DNA of 64,000 nt from Nephrocerus scutellatus (taxonomy: Eukaryota; Arthropoda; Insecta; Diptera; Pipunculidae), in NCBI GenBank assembly GCA_947095585.1, contig OX352763.1, positions 12,697,462 through 12,761,461 of the forward strand, given 5' to 3'. Each line of letters starts with the position of its first letter. The first letter of the stretch is position 1. This document shows, piece after piece, positions 45,304 through 55,130 of the stretch. The position numbers and the translations under genes were made by a program. The notes below the pieces were generated by a model. The model was not told the DNA's origin. It made no database searches and saw only the letters and a list, made by a program, of their open reading frames with translations.

Positions 45304-48040
45304 ACTTTAAAATTAATAGAGGACAGGAGTAAATCAATATTAATTAACTTAAAAAAATAAAATAGTATTTATGATAATTTTGGGTTTTACCAGGATGCTT
45401 ATAGTAACTATTGAACATTCATAGCTTTGTAAAGTTCAACTATGTATTGCAAAGTCAGCTTGTGTTTAATGCTTTGAGTTTTCAAAAATCCTTTTTGGTG
45501 GTGATCAGTTGGCTCCTATATTTGTGACTTTGTGAAACTGAATGAACTGAACTGAATCCATTGAAAATTATTGTGCCTCTATTATGTATGATACATAATA
45601 CCTTTTCCAAGTTCTTTGGCATCATTTCTTTCTGCCATACTTGAACTGTTCATGACTTGCTGAAAGTTCAAGAAGTATTCAGACTGGCAAACTTTTGGAA
45701 GAAATTATTTAAATTTGCTTTCAATTGACTCTTAGAAGAGTAGAAAAAACATGAAAATTTCATCCTCGCTCAATAAAGCCGGCTTTATAAGCGGAAAAAT
45801 AATTCAACTACTGGATATTCAGAATATTCTTCCCATCACTGCTGCATTTTATATTCATTAATAGTACATAATAATAATAGTAGAAGGTGCTTCGTCTCCC
45901 GATGCTTACTCGTATTCATAATTTTAGCGAAAACCACATGATTATGTTTAGAAGAAGAACGCGGTAAGGCCATCATCTCACGGTTCATCCTTAGTTATGT
46001 TTTTCTTTTTCTATTCATGACTACACTTTAGAATAGCAAACACTGCTACACCTCTACACCTATTGAGGATCCGTACAGTACGTATGTAGATTAATATGTA
46101 TATACACGCATAGATAATATTAAGGAGTGGTTTTATAAAAACCGTAGTTGCATTAAATATTAAAAAAAAACTTAAATATAATAACTTCGCATCAGACAGA
46201 AAAAACCTTCGTCTTGTACAGCTAAAATTTACGGAAAGAAACTTCAATTGGAATTCCCTGCACGACGTGGGTTGTCGTCGTGAACTGCAGGAGGTGAATT
46301 GCATACAGTTTGATATGTGTACCACAATTCGAGAGTGCACCAGGAAAAATAATTTTTGAGCAGTAGAGTTAGTTAAAATAGTCGGTCCTCAAAAACTGAT
46401 CCTTGAGATGAATTTGAATGTCCTCATTTGAATATAAAATAAATGGAAAATGCTTCTCAGTAAAAGTTATGCTCACGTACAAAAAGTTCAAATACAAATT
46501 ATTGAATATTTTCCAACGAGTGCATTTTTCATATATGTACATATAGAATTATGTATAAGCATATAAACAATTTCCACAGCAACATCAGGATAAAGTTCAC
46601 AGGAATGACTGAGCCAGAATTCCGGTTTGAAAAGTCAAACTTTTTGAAGGAAACGAAAATTCTGCAAAATTCGCTTAATGTCGTTTCTACGGATGTTAAC
46701 ATATAAAAGCCATGACCACTTTTGGTCATGTCAATTTCAGAAAATATTTTCCTGATATTCATTTCGTATCACAGGAAAAATTAATGCAAAACATGTGATC
46801 TCCTTTTGCATTTTTGAATTGTATTAAAAGTTAATAATATGTTCTAAGAGGTGTGATGAAAGGAAAGCAAAATGAACCGTATAAGTTTTAGATTTTAATG
46901 CACTGCAACATGGATACATTTCATATCCTGATGCCAAAATCGGAAAAAATCACTGTGTTCTTTTCTCCAAGTGTTGTTGTGCATCCCGAATGGGTACAAA
47001 CTGCAATCTGCATATAACCGGAAGGATAATTCTGTGGCCGACGCTTGCGGTTAAATTAAAGTTTTTCCATCGAGAAGGGAGAAGTATCCTTCATTTACAC
47101 GACTTCCTCGCCTGCATCTCATGCACACAAACACTCCTCATTCGAATGCCATCACAGATAATAGCAAAACTCGTAATAATACGAAAAATAATAATAATAC
47201 CCTTATAAGGATATGGTGTGACTGTGCCAGACGATCATCATGATGATGGTGATGACGATGATGGCGAGTATTTTTCTTGCATACTCAGTGACAGTTTTTA
47301 CTTGCAATAATAAAACTCCTCTTAAAATACTGACGAGACATCGCATAAGGATTTCATTCACCTCAAGTGTTCTATATTATATATAGGGTTGTGCAGCATC
47401 ACTGTAGAAAGGACCAAAGAGCATTAAACGAAGGCAGACGAATCAACAAACCATCAGCAAGGGCAGAACTAAGCTCAGGATTAATTTTCCCGCCTGAAAA
47501 TTCATAACGAAGTGATTTCGTACCGTATTTTGCTGTCTTGCAAAATATTTAACTTTAATTTAGATTTTAAAATATTTCTTCTATGGGGAGCAATATTCAT
47601 ATCACCAGTAATATATAAATGTAATTGGTCAACCTCTGGAAATTAGTGCAGATTAGTTTTTCTCATCGAGAATATCCAGAGAATAGCACAATAATTTAAA
47701 GTTTATTCCATGTCTGTTCTATACGATGGTTTCGAACCTATCTACTTGAGTGTAGGTACTTATTGATGTGAGAGCTATGTAAGCAACAATACTGATGCAT
47801 TGAGATACGTTTCAGCGTACAATGTAATAAACCTAAGCTTCGAAACCTCCGTTCACCAGCTGAATTGCTAGAGAACACATAGAATGGCTGAACAGAGTTA
47901 TCTGTTGTAATCGCCTGCTCTATAATCAACATGCAAACGTATTTGGTTGCAGTTCGCAAATAAATGGAGTAAGCTATGAATTTAACATCAGACAGAAATA
48001 AAGAAATGTTCAACTTAAAACAACTAAATGTAAAAACACT
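45304..48040. other. AT-rich non-coding DNA
   Basis: Contains an imperfect GAT/ATG-type trinucleotide tract at 47238-47265 and a perfect 14-bp palindrome TAAAGCCGGCTTTA near 45775. Frames of 70-109 codons here are hydrophobic and AT-driven, with no recognisable domain. Confidence 0.35.
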
Positions 48041-48632
48041 TCGTTTTGGGGTAAAAACTTTTATATATACATCAAAACACGCTACACAGTCCTCTATTAT
48101 TTGGTAATAATCACCAAAATATCTGTTTTAAGGTCGGGGCTATTTCAAAGAATTTTCTTTTCCACGCTTCACACGCGCCACATGCGACTCGCGACACGCC
48201 ATAAAAAAGGGTTATCGAAATGGGCCCCTAACATTTCACAACTTTAGGACGTGGAAAGACCTGAAAAAACAAGAAAGGGACGCGATTTCAAACCATCACA
48301 CGACTCATATGCGAAACGCGACACGCGTTATACGTGGAATTTTTGGACTATTTGGACTGAGATACTCACAAAATTTCAACTCTCTATGTCGTGTGGAAGT
48401 TGGTTAAAAAAGACCTCAAAGAAGTCGAAAAAACCAAAATTTCACACGCGCCACACGCGACACGCGTCATACTCGGAATATAAAAAGTCCTATTTTGGAC
48501 ATAGACACTCACAAAATTTCAGCTCTCTAGGTCGTATGGAAGGTGGTTAAATAGGACTTAAAATTGCTTGAAAATACAGACAGAAAGTGATCAAGTAAAG
48601 TTAAATAGAAGTTTTTAAAAAGAATATTAATA
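48041..48632 (+). mobile_element. Family C non-autonomous element, copy 2 (three internal units)
   Basis: Plus-strand counterpart of 22340-22810. Opening words CATCAAAACACGCTACACAG and TTATTTGGTAAT, closing words AAAGTGATCAAGTAAAGTTA. Between them are three CpG-rich cores with GCGACACGC or GCGACACGCG starting at 48191, 48318 and 48457, that is periods of 127 and 139 bp, against two cores in copy 1. Each unit also holds CTCACAAAATTTCA.CTCTCTA and GGT.GTATGGAAG/GTGTGGAAG followed by GGTTAAA. Central tandem units between unique ends are known in Helentron-like and satellite-seeding elements of flies; that parallel is only structural. Confidence 0.8.
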
Positions 48633-48649
48633 AGGGCCTAACTTGTATA

Positions 48650-49260
48650 AAGCACAACGTTGGATTCGCATCAGATACATCAGTACGGAAAATGCATTTT
48701 CATGGGATCTAGTTTTTGCGCAGTAGCAGGATTTTTTAAGGCAGAAGGTAGGTTAATATCCGTTAGCTTAGGTAATATCTTGCAGAAAGGAAAATCCTTA
48801 CTTACCGGCAGAAGAAAGGTTCTACTAGTGAATTGATGCAATATCTCACTGAAAAGTTTAACCAGTATATTTATCTATTTGATGCTGGTAATACTAGTAA
48901 TTTATATGTATCCAAGACTATAGCGGTTAGAACTCTGACATCTTAGATGCGTTCGAGAGGATATGCAAGATATAAAAGCATAACCGCGATGTTGAACCAT
49001 GGTCGGTTAAGTTCTGGGAGGTAGGAAACCTACCTCGCATGAACGAAGGGGATCATGCTTAGAAATTCCTTTACGGTGGTTTTAATAGAACACTTCATCA
49101 AGGCAGTCCAAGCCTATGCTGAATGAGTGGCATAGTCCAGAACGCCCACACGTTAGGGATAATAACCGGATGACGTAGGCTCGTAATCGGGATATTTGCT
49201 GGTCGCATGGGCAGTACGCTGGTTTAAGATCCAAATATTACACCAGTCCATAAACACTGA
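48650..49260 (+). mobile_element. Chimeric LINE fossil: Jockey-like part joined to RTE-like 3' end
   Basis: 48808-48895 reads STSELMQYLTEKFNQYIY, the segment before RT motif A of Jockey-like LINEs (relative here at 49.94 kb: RSTGDLTAYLTEKWNQYF). It is followed from about 48905 by words of the other LINE type: SKTIAVRTLTS, then a GRLRFWEVGNLPRMNEGDHA-like stretch and a C-terminal end similar to family 2 (ARKVL.G...RT...G.P.L). Both parts are broken by stops. Two LINE types in one stretch implies recombination or nested insertion. Confidence 0.55.
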
Positions 49261-49689
49261 ACACTTGGAAAGGACTATTTCATAATTCATGACCATGCTT
49301 CCTAAAAATAATGTTTATCGTCGCACTTTTAGGAATAGGGAAAGGTAATCTCTCGATTAAATAAGACAAACCTACAGAGGAAAACCGACGAAAATACAAG
49401 TGTATAATTTGCCAGATATTATTGTAATGTAAAAGTTCGGCTATAATAAGAGATTGAGGCAAAAGATACTACAATGTCCCAAAAGATCATTTTTGATCAT
49501 TTGCGAAAAACGTCATCAATTCCAACGATCATTTACAACGACATTCCAGCTGTTAGCTTTATGGACAAAAGTCCAATATGATTGCTGTACATTTTGCAGC
49601 TTGCGCCACGCCTTTAAATTGAGCGTTGCTTTCACCTCTACTTCTGACTATAGAATACTTTATGGGACAAATCTACATTGGTAGTCGTT

Positions 49690-50165
49690 AAGTTGCCGGA
49701 GTTTTAGGTGACCTCTTAGCATACACAAATCCACTGTACAAATTGGTATCCTGCCATTATTGCTGAGAAGGTTTTTTTCATCGGTGCGTAAGTTGGAAAA
49801 AGCATTTGTCCAGCCGATATCAAAAAAGGCAAACACTGATGTCTCTCTTCTGAGGCTGATTATAACCGTCAGCTTAAAATATATCTTGGATCATGAAAAC
49901 TATTCAAAGATATTCAGTATGGTTTCCATAGACAACGTTCAACCGGAGACTTGACGGCATATCTCACCGAAAAGTGGAACCAGTATTTTTTGCACCATGG
50001 TCTTCTGTCCAAAATGTGTGCTTATTTATTCGATGTAAATCTGCGTCCATGGATTATATATTATCTTTAACACCTTTCCATTAAAGTTTTTCGAAACTTA
50101 TTGGCAGAGAGTTCCACAATCGAATAGATCTCCGAGATTGGAGAGGTTGCAGCTTATCATATAGG
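49690..50165 (+). mobile_element. Jockey-like LINE reverse-transcriptase fossil
   Basis: Across frames it reads KAFVQPISKKANTDVS, LLRLIITVSL, YGFHRQRSTGDL (49918-49953), AYLTEKWNQYF, LLSKMCAYLFDVN and IIYYL.HLSIKVF. Relatives read VQPIPKKGD.SDPSNYRPIAITS.....QYGFR..RSTGDLL.....W..........AFD..WH..LL.KL..YG....L..WI..YL. The piece around motif A (AFDRVWH) has been deleted between the HHG and LLSKM words, removing a catalytic Asp. 49450-49690 may include more of this element but is not readable. Confidence 0.7.
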
Positions 50166-50437
50166 TATTATGGCTGACGCGCATTCAGTATATCTCTTAG
50201 TAAAAACAGGGACTTAAATTTTAAAAGGATTTCAAAGGAACATCCACTATCTACATTTGTAACATTAACATTGTAACACTTTTGTTTGTTTCTTCTGAAA
50301 AGATTACTCAGACCATTGGCACTTGCTGTGTGTGAGTAAATATTCCTCAAGGTGTCATAGAAACAACAAAATTTTCTCGCTAAACAATTATGTCTCAATT
50401 CTGACATTGTGTATTATAGTAGTAGTATATGGATTCA

Positions 50438-50717
50438 GTGGACGCCGTGGCTCAGTGGATAGGAGCAGGGGTTCGTGGTTCGAATCCCAGTAACACCAAA
50501 GTATTTTTCACGGTGTTCCACCTCTCGCGAAAGTTTGACAAACGTCCGAGAGTAATAACTTGTCACGGAAAGCTTTTCAATTCGCCGTTCGGATTCGGCA
50601 TTAAATTGTAGGTCCATCCATTTGTGTGCAAAAATATGCATGCTCAACACAAATAGTTGCGAGAAGCCTGGCCTTGGACCGCTTGGTCTGTCGCGCCGGT
50701 ATTATTATTATTATTAT
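50438..50717 (+). mobile_element. tRNA-derived SINE, full length, with target duplication
   Basis: The best copy of the family: 280 bp flanked by a perfect 12-bp direct repeat TATATGGATTCA at 50426-50437 and 50718-50729. The head has an A box TGGCTCAGTGG (50449-50459) and a B box GGTTCGAATCC (50477-50487), the internal RNA polymerase III promoter. Then come the body (ATTTTTCACGGTGTTCCACC, CGAAAGTTTGACAAACGTCC, AATTCGCCGTTCG), a tail domain (AACACAAATAGTTGCGAGAA, CCTTGGACCG) and about eight ATT units. The head looks closest to a tRNA-Arg-type gene (..GTGGC..A.TGGATAAG..), an inference. It encodes no protein. The clean duplication says this is an insertion made by target-primed reverse transcription and not long ago. 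Confidence 0.92.
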
Positions 50718-50729
50718 TATATGGATTCA

Positions 50730-53149
50730 TCGCTTTTAAACAAGGGATACGATTCGTTATTGTAAAAGCAATTTATTATTATCATAAGGTAAAAATCCAT
50801 CGTGTTCTTTGTGGAAGTTTTTCATCTACAAAATTCTGAACTGCTGCGTCTGCTGCACCAATATAAATTAGTCATTCTTGAATCATTTTAAATACTTACA
50901 GAAAAAAGAAACTTCACTTTCAGCTTTTTAGCAATAAGCAAAAACTGAGAAAGTCAATTTTTCGAGTTTTTTTCGGTCTTCAGAACTCCGATAAGAAGCG
51001 ATGATTAATTACCGACGATGTTATGTGATGAGGTAAGTCTTGATTTCCATTTAATATTGATGAATCGTTGAACCTCAGTGTGTGAGGTAAGAAAATGTTC
51101 ACCTGTCTATACACGAATTATAAATTAGAAATAAAAATTTACCCTAAATACTAACTGCTCTTAAGAGGACGGAGAAGAAGGCAATCTATCAGTCTATCCC
51201 ATTTCGTTAGCCCGTTCTAGATGTTGACTGAATAATGGGAAATATTTACTTAGATTTCTCGGCTACTTTCATTTTTCTACGTAATTACGAAGGACACTCA
51301 AATTCAATAAACCAAAGCAAAACAGCTTACACTAATATCGATTATTGGTTTTTCGTCCCATACCTCTATTAAGGCAGTGGCTTTTGTCTCCTTAGCAAAT
51401 TACATTTTATTTGGTTTACATTTTTTTTTGCAAACACAAACAATTTTCTTTATCAGCACATCGTCACCTTCGGATAATTCCCAAAAGGCTATTTGCACTA
51501 AATAGAGCGTTATTTAAAATAAAATCGAATACCAGAAGACAGTAGGGGTGTTTGGGAACCTGAGACATTTGTAACGCTAGTCGCGTATCAACTCAAAAGT
51601 TTTTGAATCCTCAATCCAGTTCGGCACTGATGAAGCTTTTCTAAATAGATACGTGCATAACCAACACAATCAAGGATGTTACATTATTTACTGAAACTCA
51701 TGCACACTCTCATATATGAATGGGGAGATACTGGATGAAAAATAAAATGACACAGGATAAAACTGAAAAGAAAGGCAAAAAATGCTTAATATGCGTGTGT
51801 GGTATGCTGAGAGGATTTTTTTCTCACATTAGCAGTTGGCAGTTGGCATTTTTCTTGAAGGAATGAGGTTACAACCGAAAAATCCTTGAATGAATTCCAT
51901 TATCGAGTAAGCAAAGCAAACAAATAAACAAACAAACAAACGAACGAGTAAATGTATTTTTCCGATTTTAATCTGCGATAGATTGAATTTCGTTCCACAT
52001 CACCATTTAGCAGCGCACAATCTCAGTCACAATCACAGAATCAGCATCAGCAAAAATTATCGCCACTGTTTTAGCTGAGGCTCAAATTAAGGGCGGCTCA
52101 TAGAAAATACCTTTGTTCGCTGATTGTCTTGTCATCATTGTCGTCTGAGATTAGACGTTTTTTGATTTGATTTGATTTCTTTTGTTGATTTTGGCTCTTC
52201 GTTTCTTCTTCCACTCATCTTGTTACATGGGACGAAAAATCCTCCTTTAAGGATCATAACACTAGAAGTCGTATCACGCGTGTATCACGTTTCAAAGACA
52301 ATCACCATTGACGGACCAAATGCCCATGTAATATCGTGGGATGTGTCATAGAATATTAATTAAATTTGGTTTTCATTTTTGGGGTCTCAGCACTCGCAGG
52401 TGGACGATGACAATGGCTGGATGCTATCCTCCTTTTGGACGTTTTGCGTTTTGATAGGAAAACAACAATAACAAAGAATTTAAGGCCACACAAAAAGAAG
52501 GACATTTAATTATCCCATGTGATCTCATTATGTTTATTATAAATTTGGCCGAATCGCCTGCCAAATTACGTATCATTCTCGTCATCAGTATTATAATCGC
52601 TCATTAATTGATCGTATGCGATTCAATGAGCGTACAATAATTATAGCTAATAATGCAGATTTTGTTGATTATTGTTGCGTTGCTAATTGTTTGGTTGATT
52701 TTTGTTGTTGTTTTTCTGTGTAAGTTCGCACTACTAGCACGTCATAACCGTACTTCTTTAAAAAAGCATTTAATATATCCATCTTAACTGTGGAACTTAA
52801 CTTAAAGTGGAACTTATTAGTAAGCCTAACGTTTGCTTGTCTGTCGTTTAAGCAATGGGTTCACTCATCGTTGCTGTATATATTTGCCAGAAATTTAAAT
52901 TACGTGGACATATGTAAGAATTCTAAGGACGCGTCGTTTCAATCCAGACAGTTGGATGCCACCACTCCTTGAATTCAACCGCAACACCAGTGGTGCTCTA
53001 AATGCTCATCAATTTACCCTCGAGCCCATCTTCGGACGTACATTTATGTTCAGAGATTTGTTCTCCAGCTGTACAACTCGCATGTGAAATGCTCTGCAAA
53101 GCTTCTTTCTTTTAATATCGCCAAATTTTTAAAAAAATTATATGGGAGT
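50730..53149. other. AT-rich, repeat-poor non-coding DNA
   Basis: No transposon recognised in 2.4 kb. 52500-52720 is rich in TAAT and ATTA words (homeodomain-type sites) and in TTGTTG tracts; this may be regulatory but no site is proven. Confidence 0.35.
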
Positions 53150-53215
53150 TCCTCGGCTCTTGGGCACGAGGGATGTTGGTCAAAAAAGACCTCAAAAAAC
53201 CAGAAAATGGCACTA
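53150..53215 (+). repeat. Family C fragment
   Basis: GGCTCTTGGGCACGAGGG, then TGTTGGTCAAAAAAGACCTC and AGAAAATGGC correspond to the GGTCGTGTGGAAG, GGTTAAAAAAGACCTC and GAGAAAATGGC words of family C units. A single decayed unit. Confidence 0.5.
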
Positions 53216-53479
53216 TGAGTTAACAGTCTCGTACAAGTTTTTGTAGTAGGTTTTCCCAAGAGTCAGTTGAGGCAGTCTTAAGGGATCTTGAAGTCGTTCT
53301 GAAGGTAGTTTCAAAGGGGTTTTGAGGTGGTGTGGTTCTTTTAATTTATGTTATTTTTAGCCACAAATATTCCAGATTTCTTTTATCAACATTACAGAAA
53401 TTTTTATTTATTTTATTACAATTCTAGTTGCGTTACATCTACCATCTTTTTTTATTTTCTACTATCTATGCTTCAGTGA

Positions 53480-53648
53480 GTGGGCGACATGGCTCAGTGG
53501 AAAAGCGCATGGCTACTGAGCAGGGGTTCGTGGTTCGAATCCCAGTAACATCAAAAGAATTTTTCACGGTCTCCCACCTCTCGCGAAAGGGTGATAAACG
53601 TCCAGAGAGTAGTAGCTTGTCACGGAAAGCTTCTCAATTCGCCGTTCG
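53480..53648 (+). mobile_element. tRNA-derived SINE, head and body, joined to a LINE
   Basis: A box TGGCTCAGTGG, B box GGTTCGAATCC and the body down to AATTCGCCGTTCG are present; at 53649 the sequence switches without a gap into LINE ORF2. The SINE tail domain and ATT repeats are missing. A 153-codon frame from 53428 runs through both parts, an accident of the junction. Confidence 0.85.
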
Positions 53649-55130
53649 AAGGAGTGTCTGTGACTGCAGTTCAGGGATGTCCCCAAGGAGGAGTGTTTTC
53701 TCCCCTTCTATGGTTGACAATCTAGTCGATCTTCACAGATCAGGCTACATCGACATTGGTTATGCGCACGATTTGGCTATCAATCCTTGCAAAGCCATTC
53801 TAGTACCTTCCACAAAAAGAAGACTTGTCGATTTAGGACCTATCATCATCAAAGGCACCACGTTAGATTATTCAAGCGATGTTAAATAGCTCGGCTTCAT
53901 CCTTGATAAACGGCTAAACTGGAATTCTCATAAAAAATCCTCCATCGAACGTGCCACAAGGGCTTTGTGGACCAGTAGACGCCTCTACGGCAGAATTTGC
54001 ACCTGCCCTACGACAGCACTAGGAACTGTTGTAGGGCTTTCACCACTGCCAATATTCATTAGAAAGACAGCAGGGTTGATGCGCTATTTAGCTGCAACTA
54101 GAGTGCGGGTACAAATTTGAAATTTGAGGTAGTAATATTGGACCGGGTAAACTGTTGGAATGGTGTTCCAGCATTGTACGCTAGAGGTCTTGTCTGGTTC
54201 ACAGATGGATCGAAGATGGAAACTGGAGTTGGAGCTGGTGTCTTTGGACACAATACCAAAGTAACGATATCAATGGGAAAAACTCCTTCGGTTTTCCAGG
54301 CGGAACTCCATGCCATTGAGATTAACCCTAATAAAGGAATTAAAGGCGCTAGAATATAGATCTTTCAGGTAGCCAGGCACCATTTAAAGCCATGTCGTCC
54401 AATTTAATGGACTCAATATCAGTCAAAAACTATTACGTTGCACTGTAATCTCTTGCCAGACAAAACAAAGTCAAACTCGGTTGGGTCCCTGGTCATTAGG
54501 GAATAGCAAGTAACGAATCTTCAGATGAACTAGCTAGGGCTGGCTCGGAGTCTGTGTTCTCAACTGAATCTGAACTCAACTGTGGTGTAAACTGGGCTGC
54601 CGCCACAGCACTGATAAATTGTTAGGAAAACAAATTTCGTCTGGCCCACTTGGAAAGTGTCCCTGGGCTTACCCAATCCAAACAATTGATCAGGCCCTTT
54701 TCCTACAAGGAAATACTTAATTTTAATAGTGATAGCATTAGGAAGCTGCTGAACTTTCTAACAATTGTGGTTTGTCATGACACCTTAACGAAATTGGTGT
54801 GTGCTCAGAGACAGAATGTAGGTTCTGATCGTTAGACCTCCGAGTACTCCGAGTAAATTTTCTGTGAATGCCCAGCATTACTTTGGTTAAGGAGACGCAT
54901 CTTTTACAAGGAAATATGCTCGACAGGCGGAGGTCTCTGCTACTAAGGATTTGGGAAGTGGTACACCTCTTACAGTAAAGATACCCTAAGATACAATATA
55001 TCTTTCAGGTCGCAGTGTCTGCCATATGGGCAAAAAACCTAAGTAATATGCACGAATTGCGTGCAAGTTTACATTTGTTTACCGAAACATGTTCTGTAAA
55101 CGTACATTTGGAAATCAAGTTAAGTTAAGT
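53649..55130 (+). mobile_element. I/LOA-group LINE with RT and RNase H, fossil
   Basis: Starts inside the RT at VSVTAVQGCPQGGVFSPLLW (motif B, 53675-53692 for GCPQGG), then GYAHDLAI where the catalytic box YADD should be (Asp to His). RT thumb words follow (LGFILDKRLNWNSH with one stop; ARATRALWTSRR). The RNase H domain is well kept: LVWFTDGSKMETGVGAGVFG (FTDGS at 54198-54212, first Asp), FQAELHAIE (54294-54320, catalytic Glu) and GWVPGH.GIASNESSDELA (54479-54535). The Cys-rich tail is degraded near 54830-54890. Stops throughout mean no activity. Everything 5' of motif B is replaced by a SINE. Confidence 0.85.

Noticed and set aside
46011..46340. 109-codon minus-strand frame
   Set aside because: Composition follows the AT-rich DNA (Ile, Leu, Phe, Tyr), with no domain and no supporting signals.
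48170..48470. CRISPR-like repeat array
   Set aside because: Units are ~130 bp, diverged along their whole length, without conserved short repeats and unique spacers, in a eukaryotic setting.
48251..48550. Protein gene related to the minus-strand frame at 22553-22780 (shared SQNFS.LGR..GG ending)
   Set aside because: Both are frames within repeat family C; the similarity is that of the DNA repeat, with no sign of coding constraint.
50435..50650. Conserved protein family (minus-strand frames with GIRTT and PCSYPLSHG words at 6.6, 50.5 and 63.8 kb)
   Set aside because: The shared peptide is only the antisense translation of the SINE's tRNA-like head.
53428..53889. 153-codon plus-strand gene
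   Set aside because: It runs through a SINE into a LINE in the wrong frame for the RT motifs; an accident of the junction.
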